Assembly (NCBI GenBank): GCA_035513215.1
Contig: DATKCK010000033.1
Span: 1 to 64,000, forward strand
DNA length: 64,000 nucleotides
Reading direction: 5' to 3'
Source: DATCZB01 sp035513215
GTDB lineage: Bacteria > Pseudomonadota > Gammaproteobacteria > Steroidobacterales > Rariloculaceae
Shown piece after piece: positions 16,803 to 25,912 of the stretch. Under the pieces are notes generated by a model. That model did no database searches, was not told the origin of the DNA, and worked only from the letters and a program-made list of their open reading frames with translations. A program made the translations under genes and the position numbers. The first letter of the stretch is position 1. Every line of letters starts with the position of its first letter.

Positions 16803-17858
16803 CTAAGGCACGCGGCACTCGATCGTCAGCGGCGCTTCGATCTCGACATAGGGCGCGATCACGGCGCGGTTGGCGCCGTGAACCGCGGCGAAAGCCGGGC
16901 TCGCCGAACGGATCTCGAAAAGGCCTGCCACGAGGACATCGATGGAGTCTTCGATCTCCATGCCCCAGGCCACGAAGGTCTCGCAAAGGTCGTAGGCGCG
17001 GAACAGGTCGTCTTCGTGCGCCTCGAAGCTGAATTCGATCGGCTCGTCGCAGTCGGCCGGCTCGCCGATCTCCGACAAGCCGCCCTTTGGACCCGTCGGG
17101 AAATAGACGTACCGGTCGCGTTGCAGACACCACGCGCTTTCGCTCTCGGTCGGTACGTGCATCACGAGCTCGACCTCGGCTTCGCCCCTGATCCTCCCGA
17201 ACCCGCGATCGCCGAACGTGACGCGAACATTCGCATCCGAGTCGACCGCAAGCTCGTAGCTTTCGGGGGCGGCGGCGTGCGGCACGGCGAAGCCGCCATC
17301 GAAAGCGAGATCGGCACGGCACGAATTCACCAGTCGGGAGATCATCAGAGTTCGGCAATGCTGATACTCGAGCTCCGATGCGCAGACGAAAACGCCGGCC
17401 TCACGCTGCACGCAGCCCGGCATCAGAACGGCGTATTCGGCGGCTTCGAGCACAAGCTCAGTCTGGCGGCGATTCGGCGACAGAACGGTTGCGTTCGTTG
17501 CCGCCGCGCCGAGCACCGGCATCGGAAAGGATTCCGCCTCACGGCCGCAAGTGATGGCCGCGAAAGACTCGCAGGCAGCGCCTTCGCAGATCGCGCCGTC
17601 GTCGAGCCGGACGGCGCGGCTCGTCGCGTCGATGCCGGCGCGGGCCGCCCAGTCCCGCGCATGCTCGTAGCCGACCGACAGGCACCAGGCCGTCGCCATT
17701 GGCTCCCCGCAGGAGCCTGAATCCGCGCCGCAATAGCTGACATCGAAACCCTGATGCTGCGGACGGTCGAAGCTGCGCACCTGAGCGGCGGCCGGCACGG
17801 CGGCGACGCTCAAGAAAACTCCCGCGATTACCAGGGAACGGAGAACGATGCGAAACAT
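16803..17858 (-). CDS. Secreted Cys-containing protein of unknown function
   Basis: 351 residues from the ATG at 17858, which begins a good signal peptide (MFRIVLRSLVIAGVFLSVAA, cleavage near AAAQ). The mature part carries about a dozen cysteines, for example SYCGADSGSCG, AICEGAACES and QHCRTLM, which suggests disulfides in the periplasm or outside the cell. The C-terminal half is acidic and strand-rich. I recognise no domain. It is followed by an outer-membrane patatin gene transcribed in the same direction, 137 bases upstream. Confidence 0.7.
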   Translation of the reverse strand: MFRIVLRSLVIAGVFLSVAAVPAAAQVRSFDRPQHQGFDVSYCGADSGSCGEPMATAWCLSVGYEHARDWAARAGIDATSRAVRLDDGAICEGAACESFAAITCGREAESFPMPVLGAAATNATVLSPNRRQTELVLEAAEYAVLMPGCVQREAGVFVCASELEYQHCRTLMISRLVNSCRADLAFDGGFAVPHAAAPESYELAVDSDANVRVTFGDRGFGRIRGEAEVELVMHVPTESESAWCLQRDRYVYFPTGPKGGLSEIGEPADCDEPIEFSFEAHEDDLFRAYDLCETFVAWGMEIEDSIDVLVAGLFEIRSASPAFAAVHGANRAVIAPYVEIEAPLTIECRVP

Positions 17859-17995
17859 GGCGCTCGACGAGTCGAATCGGTACGGATGGCGTGACCCTAC
17901 GCCCGAGCGCCGCAGACTGCCACCGAGGTGATCACAGTAACGGGCCGACCCCGCGCGGCGCGTGACGGCCGCGAAACCGCTTATGTCAAATCGGC

Positions 17996-20218
17996 TCAAA
18001 ACAGCCGTCCCAGCAACAGATAAAACGCGTCCTGTCCGCCTTCGGCGCTGCCCCAGGCCACAAACACGGGGCCTGCCGGCGTATCGACGCCGGCCCAGAG
18101 CGATCCGCCCCAGATCGAGTCGCCGAGCGAGATGTCGCTGCGGCTGGCCCAGGCGTTGCCGACCTCGGCGCTGACGCCGACGAAGGCAGGAAACAGCGCG
18201 AGATCGCCGATACGCCGGTAATAGCTCGCGCCGAGCCGGGAGACGTGCTGGCCCGTCAGCTCATCCGCGTGCAGTCCCGACAGGTCCCGAAAACCACCGA
18301 GATCGAAGAGCCCGAAGGGCGGTGTCTGGCCGCTGATCGTGGCCTCGTGCCGAACCGACGACAACAGCGTGTGCCGCCCCCAGGTTCGCGCATGCTGCAA
18401 ATTGAAAAGTAGCTGATCGTAGTCATCTTCGGCGCCGAGCGCGCCTTCGTTCGATCCGCGCCATTCGAGACTTGCAAGGGTTCCTTCGCGCGGAAAGCTC
18501 AAGCTATTGAGCGTATCGATCGAGAATTGCGCGAAGAGCTCGCCGCGGTGAAAGCTGTCGAACGGCACGGCGGCCGGATCGCCGATGCGAAGCTCCGCTT
18601 CACCGGCGCCGACGCGAAGGCCGCCGCGCATCTCGCCCCAGTCGAGAAACTCACGGCCGGCGCCGAATTCAAACATCGCTTCGCGCAGCCTGAACTCCGC
18701 AACGAGCTCCCGATTCTCGACGACGTTGCGCAGGGACGAGCCGAAGTCGAGCGCGGGATTCACGAAGGTCAGCGCTTTGGGGCCGAGCGGCTGATACCAG
18801 TCCATCTCGAGCCCCGGTTCCTCGCCGAGCAGAAACGTCGCCCGCCACTCGCCGCCCTTCTCGTTGACGCCGGTGCGCAAATAGCTCGCCGCAAGCCCGA
18901 AGCGAGCGTTCTCGTCCGACACGGCGGTATAGCGCAGGCCGAGCTGCACGTAGCTCGGGCCCCAGCTCTTGCCGATGAGATCGAAGTCGAGCCCCCGGCT
19001 CGTGCCGTCGTCCACGACAGCATAGCGGACGTTCTGATAGAGCCCGAGCCCGTAAACGCGATTCAGGGCGATTTCGAAAGCGTCGACATCGAGCGGCTGC
19101 CCGACCTCGATCTCCTGGACGCGGGCATCGATGACGCTCTCTGCAAGCGGCGCCGTGTCGCCGAAACGAATGAAGTCAATCGTGGGCAGGTCGGTGATTC
19201 TCGGATCGGGCTGAACCGCCTTGTAGGCGGCGTAGTCTTCCGGGCTCAACTGGTAGGGCAGAAACTCCGCGCTGCGTGCCATCGTGAGCGCATAACCTGT
19301 CACGATAGTTTCCGTCAACCGCGCGAAGCTGACGGAGCTGTATTCCTCGGCGAAATCCGGCGCGAGCAGGATGTCGCCGGCCTCGAGCTGCTCGATCTGG
19401 TCGAAGGTTCCGCGCCGTGTCAGCAGGTTCGTTAGCTGTGTGGTCACGTTGACGATCGATCGGAGCTCCTCGCGCGAATGCAGCTGCTCGGAGATATCGA
19501 CCGCAATGATGCGCTCGGCGCCGATGGCCCTCGCAACCTCGACCGGCAGATTCATGGCAATCCCGCCGTCGACGAGCAGCCGGCCGTCAATTTCGATCGG
19601 TGTCAGCGCGGCCGGCACGGTCATGCTCGCTCTGAGCGCCCGGCCGAGATTGCCGCCGCGGAGAACGACGGCGTCACCGGTCACGATATCGCCGGCAACG
19701 GCGCGGAACGGCAGCGCGAGATCGTCGAAATCGCGTACATGCGCGACAGGCAGCGTCACGCGCGCCATGACCGTATCGATGACCTGCCCCTGGACCACAC
19801 CGATCGGCAGCAAGAATCCTTCGCCATCGAGACCGGGCCGCTGGTCCAGCAGAAACAGCTCATCCTCGCGCTTGCGCCGGAAAGACTCGAGGCGCCGCGG
19901 CGTCGCATTCAGGAACGCCGCGTCCCAGTCGATGCCGTAAACGAATTCCTCGATCTCCGCGACGGTCATGCCGCTGGCATAGAGTCCGCCGATAGCGGCG
20001 CCAATGCTCGTGCCCGCGACGACGTCGACCGGCACCCGCAACTCCTCGAGGGCCTTGATGACGCCGAGGTGGGCGCCTCCGCGCGCACCGCCGCCGGAAA
20101 GAACGAGCCCGATGACAGGGCGCTCGCGCGCGCCCGATTGCGATTCCTGAGCCAAGCCCGGCGCCGGGACTGATACCGCGATCGTAAAGAGAAAGGCCGA
20201 CATCAATCCGACCCGCAT
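17996..20218 (-). CDS. Patatin-like phospholipase with outer-membrane barrel
   Basis: 740 residues. After a signal peptide (to about residue 24), residues 33-310 form a patatin hydrolase with oxyanion loop GGGARGG (42-48), nucleophile Ser71 in GTSIG and the Asp in LLVDGGIAMNLP. Residues about 350-430 look like a POTRA module, and the rest is a Bam/Omp85-type surface-antigen barrel ending in the outer-membrane signature LLLGRLF with terminal Phe. This layout matches autotransporter-like patatins such as PlpD. I used the ATG at 20218, preceded by GGAG, because it starts the signal peptide. It diverges from trxB. Confidence 0.9.
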   Translation of the reverse strand: MRVGLMSAFLFTIAVSVPAPGLAQESQSGARERPVIGLVLSGGGARGGAHLGVIKALEELRVPVDVVAGTSIGAAIGGLYASGMTVAEIEEFVYGIDWDAAFLNATPRRLESFRRKREDELFLLDQRPGLDGEGFLLPIGVVQGQVIDTVMARVTLPVAHVRDFDDLALPFRAVAGDIVTGDAVVLRGGNLGRALRASMTVPAALTPIEIDGRLLVDGGIAMNLPVEVARAIGAERIIAVDISEQLHSREELRSIVNVTTQLTNLLTRRGTFDQIEQLEAGDILLAPDFAEEYSSVSFARLTETIVTGYALTMARSAEFLPYQLSPEDYAAYKAVQPDPRITDLPTIDFIRFGDTAPLAESVIDARVQEIEVGQPLDVDAFEIALNRVYGLGLYQNVRYAVVDDGTSRGLDFDLIGKSWGPSYVQLGLRYTAVSDENARFGLAASYLRTGVNEKGGEWRATFLLGEEPGLEMDWYQPLGPKALTFVNPALDFGSSLRNVVENRELVAEFRLREAMFEFGAGREFLDWGEMRGGLRVGAGEAELRIGDPAAVPFDSFHRGELFAQFSIDTLNSLSFPREGTLASLEWRGSNEGALGAEDDYDQLLFNLQHARTWGRHTLLSSVRHEATISGQTPPFGLFDLGGFRDLSGLHADELTGQHVSRLGASYYRRIGDLALFPAFVGVSAEVGNAWASRSDISLGDSIWGGSLWAGVDTPAGPVFVAWGSAEGGQDAFYLLLGRLF

Positions 20219-20311
20219 CAGTGAAACTCCGGAGGCACTTGACAAGGCCTGCGATAATGCCACCTCGAACGCTGACGTGCACCGGTCGCGTCGGACCTCG
20301 GGAGGGCAGGA

Positions 20312-21262
20312 ATGACCGCGACTCACTATCCACTCATCATCATCGGTTCCGGGCCGGCCGGCTATACGGCCGCGATCTATGCCGCGCGAGCCGCGCTCGA
20401 GCCTGTCCTTATCACCGGCATCGAGGTCGGCGGGCAAATGACGACGACGACCGACGTCGACAACTGGCCCGGCGATGCCGAGGGCGTTCAGGGTCCCGAG
20501 CTGATGGAGCGCATGAAGCGCCAGGCGGAACGTTTCGGGACGCGGCTGATCTACGAGACCGTCAACGCCGTCGCCTTCTCGAAGCGCCCGCTCGAGCTCA
20601 CGGCGGACAGCGGCACGTTCACGGCCGACGCCGTGATCGTTGCGACCGGCGCCTCGGCGAAGTACCTCGGGCTGCCGTCCGAGGAGGCTTACAAGGGCAA
20701 GGGGATTTCCGCCTGTGCGACCTGCGACGGCTTCTTCTTCCGCAATCAGCCCGTCGCCGTGATCGGCGGCGGCAACACGGCGGTCGAGGAGGCGCTGTAT
20801 CTCTCGAACATCGCGTCGAAAGTGACCGTCGTGCACCGGCGCGACGAGTTCCGGGCCGAAAAGATTCTGAGCAATCGCCTGGTCGACAAGACGCGCAGCG
20901 GCAACGTCGAGATTCTCTGGGATCACACGCTCGCCGAGGTGCTCGGCGACGACAACGGCGTCACCGGCGCAAGACTTGCGCATACGAAATCCGGCGGCGC
21001 GAGGGAGATCGAAGCCCAGGGCATCTTCATTGCGATCGGCCACAAGCCGAATACCGACATCTTCGCCGGCCAGCTCGAAATGCAAGGCGGTTACATCGCG
21101 CTCGACAAGTCGAGCCCGTTTGCAACGGCGACGAGTGTCGAAGGCGTCTTCGCCGCGGGCGATGTTGCCGACCCAATCTATCGGCAGGCCGTGACGTCGG
21201 CCGGTTCCGGCTGCATGGCCGCGCTCGACGCCGAGAAGTATCTCGCCGAAAAGCAGGCTTGA
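20312..21262 (+). CDS. trxB: Thioredoxin reductase
   Basis: 316 residues, the normal length for low-molecular-weight TrxR. The FAD GxGxxG is at 12-17 (GSGPAG), the redox-active CATC at 135-138, the NADPH fold at IGGGNTAVEEAL, and the C-terminal FAD site at GVFAAGDV. It passes electrons from NADPH to thioredoxin in the cytoplasm. The Shine-Dalgarno GGGAGG lies six bases before the ATG. It diverges from the patatin gene across 93 bases. Confidence 0.96.
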   Translation: MTATHYPLIIIGSGPAGYTAAIYAARAALEPVLITGIEVGGQMTTTTDVDNWPGDAEGVQGPELMERMKRQAERFGTRLIYETVNAVAFSKRPLELTADSGTFTADAVIVATGASAKYLGLPSEEAYKGKGISACATCDGFFFRNQPVAVIGGGNTAVEEALYLSNIASKVTVVHRRDEFRAEKILSNRLVDKTRSGNVEILWDHTLAEVLGDDNGVTGARLAHTKSGGAREIEAQGIFIAIGHKPNTDIFAGQLEMQGGYIALDKSSPFATATSVEGVFAAGDVADPIYRQAVTSAGSGCMAALDAEKYLAEKQA

Positions 21263-21337
21263 CGGGTCACCCCGGATGGCGACCGGCGGAGCGTGCCCGA
21301 CCGTCTCGCCGGCCCGTCGCGTGGTAGAGTGCGCGCC

Positions 21338-22465
21338 ATGCGCAAGCTCGCTGTCGTCGCAGTCATTGCGCTGGCCATCGGCGCCGGCGTCTGGTGGTAC
21401 CTGAGGCCCGAGCCCGTTCTCGTCGGGATCGCAAGCGTCGAGCGTGGACCGGTCGTCGCGTCCGTGGCGAACACCCGCGCGGGCACGGTCGATGCCTGCC
21501 GGCGCGCCGGCCTATCGCCCGCGCTCGGCGGCCAGATCAACTCGCTGCCCGTCGCCGAAGGATCGAAGGTCGAGGAAGGCGAGCTCTTGCTCGAGCTCTG
21601 GAACGAAGACATCGAGGCACAGCTCGAGCAGGCCTTGCGCGAAGCCCGCGCCGCGCAGGCGCGTACGCAGGAAGCCTGCGTCACGGCCGACGTCGCGCGG
21701 CGCGAGGCCAATCGCCTGTCGGCACTCTTTCTCGAGCGCGCGGTCTCGGAGGACGAGGCGGACAGGGCCGAAGGCCGGGCCGAGTCGACGGGGGCCGCCT
21801 GCGCGGCGGCCCGCGTCAACGCCGAGGTCAGCGACGCCCGCGTCGACGTGGTCAGAGCGCAGCTCGAAAAGACCCGGCTGCGCGCGCCCTTCGCCGGCGT
21901 CATCGCAGAGATCAACGGCGAGCTCGGCGAGTTCGTCACGCCGTCGCCGGTCGGCATTCCAACGCCGCCGACCGTCGACCTGATCGATTCGTCGTGCCTT
22001 TATGTCAGCGCGCCGATCGACGAGATCGATGCGCCGCTGATCCGTGCCGGCATGACGGCGAATATCCATCTCGACGCATTCCCCAACCGCAGCTTCCCCG
22101 GTCAGGTGCGCCGCATTGCGCCCTACGTGCTCGATCTGGAACGGCAGGCGCGCACAGTCGAGATCGAGGCCGAATTCGACAACCCCGAGGAGGGCCTGCT
22201 CCTGCCCGGGTACAGCGCCGACGTCGAGGTCATACTCGACAGCCGCGACGACGTGGTGCGCGTACCGAGCTCGATCGTCCGGGACGGCAACCGCGTCTTC
22301 GTTTACGACCCGGCAACGGGCACGCTCGTGGATCGCGAGATCGGCATCGGCGTCTCGAACTGGGAATACACCGAGGTCACGAGCGGCTTGGCCGAAGGCG
22401 ACCGGATCGTCAGCACGGTCGATCGCGAAGGCGTCGAGGACGGCGCCATCGTCCAGCCGGAGTAA
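21338..22465 (+). CDS. HlyD/MacA-type periplasmic adaptor
   Basis: 375 residues. One N-terminal membrane segment (LAVVAVIALAIGAGVWWYL) is followed by the split biotinyl-lipoyl domain (GGQINSLPVAEGSKVEEGELLLEL), a coiled-coil hairpin (about 100-190) and the RLRAPFAGVIAEINGELGEFV strand return. It would connect the two permeases to an outer-membrane channel. The ATG at 21338 was chosen over an upstream one because the membrane anchor starts there. The next gene begins eight bases after the stop. Confidence 0.88.
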   Translation: MRKLAVVAVIALAIGAGVWWYLRPEPVLVGIASVERGPVVASVANTRAGTVDACRRAGLSPALGGQINSLPVAEGSKVEEGELLLELWNEDIEAQLEQALREARAAQARTQEACVTADVARREANRLSALFLERAVSEDEADRAEGRAESTGAACAAARVNAEVSDARVDVVRAQLEKTRLRAPFAGVIAEINGELGEFVTPSPVGIPTPPTVDLIDSSCLYVSAPIDEIDAPLIRAGMTANIHLDAFPNRSFPGQVRRIAPYVLDLERQARTVEIEAEFDNPEEGLLLPGYSADVEVILDSRDDVVRVPSSIVRDGNRVFVYDPATGTLVDREIGIGVSNWEYTEVTSGLAEGDRIVSTVDREGVEDGAIVQPE

Positions 22466-22472
22466 GTCCGGC

Positions 22473-23156
22473 TTGATCCGGCTGCGTGGAATCTGCCGCG
22501 ACTATCCGGTCGGTGACCAGGTCGTTCACGCGCTCGACAAGGTCGATCTCGACATTGGGCCCGGCGAGTACATCTCGATCATGGGACCTTCCGGCTCCGG
22601 CAAGTCGACGCTGCTGAACGTCATCGGCCTGCTCGATCGCGCCGATGCCGGAACCTATGAGCTCGAAGACCGCAATGTCGCGGAACTCGATGACGACGAG
22701 CTCGCGGCCTTGCGGCAGCAGCAGATCGGATTCATCTTCCAGTCGTTTCACCTGATCTCGCGCATGACCGCGCTCGAGAACGTCGAGCTGCCGATGGTGC
22801 TGGCGGGCAAGGCGCCGAAAGCCAGGCGAGAGCGCGCCAGCGAGATGCTCGACAAGGTGGGACTCGGCCCACGCATGTCGCACCGGCCCGATCAGCTTTC
22901 GGGCGGCGAGCGCCAGCGCGTCGCCATCGCGCGCTCGATCGTCATGCACCCGAGCGTGGTGCTGGCGGACGAGCCGACCGGCAATCTCGATACCAAATCC
23001 GGCGCCGAGATCGTCGCGATCCTCGAAGCGCTGAACGCGCAGGGCCTCGCGGTGCTCATCGTGACCCACGACCCGAATCTCGGCGGGCGCGCGAAGCGCA
23101 GCATCGGGATGGTCGACGGCCGGATCGCGATCGACGAGCGGAGATCGCCGACGTGA
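22473..23156 (+). CDS. MacB-type ABC transporter ATPase (TTG start)
   Basis: 227 residues. Walker A GPSGSGKS, Q-loop FIFQSFHLISRM, signature LSGGERQR, Walker B VVLADEP and the TGNLDTKSG D-loop region mark a LolD/MacB-type ATPase. There is no ATG in frame near the family start. TTG at 22473, with GGAG ten bases upstream, gives LIRLRGICRDYPVG, so a TTG start is likely. It couples to the following permease by a GTGA overlap. Confidence 0.88.
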   Translation: MIRLRGICRDYPVGDQVVHALDKVDLDIGPGEYISIMGPSGSGKSTLLNVIGLLDRADAGTYELEDRNVAELDDDELAALRQQQIGFIFQSFHLISRMTALENVELPMVLAGKAPKARRERASEMLDKVGLGPRMSHRPDQLSGGERQRVAIARSIVMHPSVVLADEPTGNLDTKSGAEIVAILEALNAQGLAVLIVTHDPNLGGRAKRSIGMVDGRIAIDERRSPT

Positions 23157-24361
23157 GGATTCCGGATGTCTTGCGCCTCTCGGGTCAGGCGATTCGCCGC
23201 TACCCGCTGCGCTCGTCGATGCTCCTGCTCGCGATCTCGATCGGCGTCGCTTCGGTCATCGCGCTGACTGCGGTCGCCGAAGGCGCGCGGCGCTATATCA
23301 CCGGCCAGTTCGCCGAGCTCGGCACGAACATGCTCGTGATGCTGCCGGGCCGGTCCGACACGTCGGGAGGCGGGCTGGTCGGGATGCTGATCGGCGAGAC
23401 CGAGCGCGATCTGACGCTCGATGATGCAATCGCTATCGATCAGAGCCCTTATGTCGAGCGCGTGACGCCGATCGTCATCGGAACCGGCGCGGCATCCTAT
23501 CGCTCCCGCGTTCGCGACACGACGGTCATCGGCGCGAACGCGGTATTCCAGGATATCCAGAGCTGGCAGCTCGCCGCGGGCCGGTTCCTTCCGCAGACCG
23601 ACCTCGACACGCTTAACCCCGTCTGCGTTCTCGGCAGCGTCGTTGCCGGCGAGCTCTTCGCCGGCAACGAGCCGATCGGCGAATGGATCCGGATCGGCGA
23701 CACGAGATGCCGCGTCATCGGCGTTCTGGCCGGAGCCGGCCAGACGGGTCTTTTCGACAGCAACGAGCTCGTCGTCGTGCCAGTCGCCAATGCCCAGCAG
23801 CTCTTCAACTCGCCCTCTCTCTACCGAATCCTGATCGAGACGACCGACCCGAGCCGGATCGAGGCGGCGCGGCGCAATGTCATCGACATCGTCAGGCGCA
23901 GGCATCAGGGCTACGAGGACTTCACCGTCATCACGCAGGACGCGATCCTGACGACCTTCAACGACATCTTCGGCGTCGTGACGGCGGCGCTGGCCGGCAT
24001 CGCGGGCATCAGCCTGATCGTCGCCGGCATTCTGATCATGAACGTCATGCTCGTTGCCGTGTCGCAGCGCACGTCGGAGGTCGGCTTGCTCAAGGCCCTG
24101 GGCGCGACACGCCGCCAGATTCTCGCGTTGTTCCTCGCCGAAGCCAGCGGCCTGTCGCTGCTCGGCGGCCTGATCGGCTACGCGGTCGGGCAGACGGCGG
24201 CCTTCGCGGCACGGGTCAGCTATCCGATTATCGACTTTCATGCGCCGTACTGGGCAGCCGCGGCGGGCGTCGGCGTAGCGGTCGCGAGCGGCCTCGTGTT
24301 CGGCATTCTGCCGGCCAGGCGCGCCGCAATGCTCGACCCGGTCGAGGCACTGACGAAGTAG
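23153..24361 (+). CDS. MacB-like ABC permease 1 (GTG start)
   Basis: 402 residues: an N-terminal membrane helix, a MacB periplasmic core domain (about 45-250) and three C-terminal helices with the FtsX signature SEVGLLKALGATRRQIL. It starts with GTG at 23153, overlapping the ATPase stop. MacB-class proteins transmit force across the membrane instead of moving substrate through it, exporting antibiotics, toxins, siderophores or lipoproteins. The exported compound is unknown. Confidence 0.88.
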   Translation: MRIPDVLRLSGQAIRRYPLRSSMLLLAISIGVASVIALTAVAEGARRYITGQFAELGTNMLVMLPGRSDTSGGGLVGMLIGETERDLTLDDAIAIDQSPYVERVTPIVIGTGAASYRSRVRDTTVIGANAVFQDIQSWQLAAGRFLPQTDLDTLNPVCVLGSVVAGELFAGNEPIGEWIRIGDTRCRVIGVLAGAGQTGLFDSNELVVVPVANAQQLFNSPSLYRILIETTDPSRIEAARRNVIDIVRRRHQGYEDFTVITQDAILTTFNDIFGVVTAALAGIAGISLIVAGILIMNVMLVAVSQRTSEVGLLKALGATRRQILALFLAEASGLSLLGGLIGYAVGQTAAFAARVSYPIIDFHAPYWAAAAGVGVAVASGLVFGILPARRAAMLDPVEALTK

Positions 24362-24366
24362 CCGCC

Positions 24367-25566
24367 ATGCTGCGCGCGGACCTCTTTCGCTTCACCGCAC
24401 ACTCGATCGCGGCGCATCGCATGCGCAGCTCCCTGACCGCGCTCGGCATCGGCATCGGCGTCACGGCCGTCGTGCTGTTGACCTCGATCGGCGAGGGCGT
24501 CAATCGCTACGTCGTCGAGCAGTTCACGCAGTTCGGCACGACGACGCTCCAGATCCAGGCCGGCAAGGCAAGCACGCTCGGCGTCAGCTTTGGCTTCATC
24601 AATTCCGTCAGGCCGTTGAGCCTCGGCGACGCCGAAGCGCTGATGCGAGCCCCCTACGTGCTGAACTCCGTTCCCGTCGTTGCGGGCTCGGCCTCGGTCG
24701 AAGCCCGCGGGCGCGAGCGCTCGGTCTCGGTCTTCGCCGTCGGTCCGGACTACGACGAGGCATTCAGATTCAATGTCGCGATCGGAGAGTTCCTGCCGCA
24801 CGACGATCTCGAGCGCGCGCGTTCCGTGGCCGTCATCGGATCCAGGGTGCACGCGGAGCTCTATGACGGCGAGAATCCGCTCGGCGACCGCATTCGGATC
24901 GGCGGCAGCCGCTTTCGCGTCATCGGCGTCATGGAGAGCAAGGGAATCACGCTCGGCTTCGATCTCGACGATGCCGTCTACATACCGGCCGCGAGCGGCC
25001 TCGAGCTCTTCGATCGCGAAGGCCTGCTCGAGATCGACGTGCTCTACGCCGAGAACGCGCCCGTCGACGAGGTGGTTTCGGGGATCACGCGCATACTCGT
25101 CGCGCGGCACGGCAGCGAGGATTTCACAATCACGACCCAGCAGCAGATGCTTGACGTGCTCGACTCAGTCGTCGGCGTGTTGACGCTCGGCGTAGCCGCC
25201 CTCGGAGGCATTTCGCTTCTCGTCGGCGGCGTCGGCATTTTCACGATTATGACGATCGCGGTGCGCGAGCGTACGGCCGAGATCGGACTGTTGCGGGCCA
25301 TCGGCGCGACGCGCAGAAGGATCTGGCGGTTCTTCCTCAGCGAAGCCATCGTGCTCTCCGGGCTCGGCGGCCTGCTCGGGCTCACCGCCGGATTCGCCAT
25401 CGTGCTCATCGTTCAGATTGCAGTGCCGGGGCTGCCGCTTCGCATATCCGTGCTCTACGCGGCCGCGGCCGAAGCCATCGCCATCGTCATCGGGCTCCTG
25501 GCGGGCTTCCTGCCGGCCCGCCACGCGGCCGAGCTCGAGCCGCTCGATGCGCTCAGGACGGAGTAG
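24367..25566 (+). CDS. MacB-like ABC permease 2
   Basis: 399 residues, a paralogue of the preceding gene with the same plan: helix, periplasmic core, then ERTAEIGLLRAIGATRRRIW and three helices. The frame is open further upstream, but MLRADLFRFTAHSIAAHRMRSS is the family start, five bases after the preceding stop. Two different permeases with a single ATPase imply a heterodimer, as in several bacterial peptide-export systems. The adaptor suggests a tripartite pump. Confidence 0.88.
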   Translation: MLRADLFRFTAHSIAAHRMRSSLTALGIGIGVTAVVLLTSIGEGVNRYVVEQFTQFGTTTLQIQAGKASTLGVSFGFINSVRPLSLGDAEALMRAPYVLNSVPVVAGSASVEARGRERSVSVFAVGPDYDEAFRFNVAIGEFLPHDDLERARSVAVIGSRVHAELYDGENPLGDRIRIGGSRFRVIGVMESKGITLGFDLDDAVYIPAASGLELFDREGLLEIDVLYAENAPVDEVVSGITRILVARHGSEDFTITTQQQMLDVLDSVVGVLTLGVAALGGISLLVGGVGIFTIMTIAVRERTAEIGLLRAIGATRRRIWRFFLSEAIVLSGLGGLLGLTAGFAIVLIVQIAVPGLPLRISVLYAAAAEAIAIVIGLLAGFLPARHAAELEPLDALRTE

Positions 25567-25912
25567 CGACAGAACACCGAAGCCCAGCTTGCGTCTTGCT
25601 GAGACCACTGGGATCCGGATGAACGAGATCGACCTCAATCGGACGATCATGCAGCTTGAGTACATGTGAGCGCGCCAGATCTAGCGGAATGACAGCGTCC
25701 GACAGCCGATCTTCTAACGGTCGGGCCGGGACGTTCGAGCGACCGCTATTGATTTGTTCGGGACGGTGGGTTGGTATACGCTGGCCGGCAAAGTTCGACC
25801 CGGTCCGGTCGTCCGTTCAGCCTACAGAATCAGCTCAGATCGCGTAGAATCCGGGGAAAAGAACTAAGAACTGGAACGAGACGATGACTGTCAGCGAGGG
25901 GTCGCTCTAGTC
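25567..25912. other. Intergenic stretch, nothing clear
   Basis: 346 bases between the ABC permease and the kinase, less GC-rich than the flanking genes. The frames inside are short and not protein-like. TTGTTCGGGACGGTGGGTTG followed by TATACG (25775-25780) could be a weak promoter for the kinase, but the -35 spacing is poor. I see no terminator hairpin with a T-run. Confidence 0.4.
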
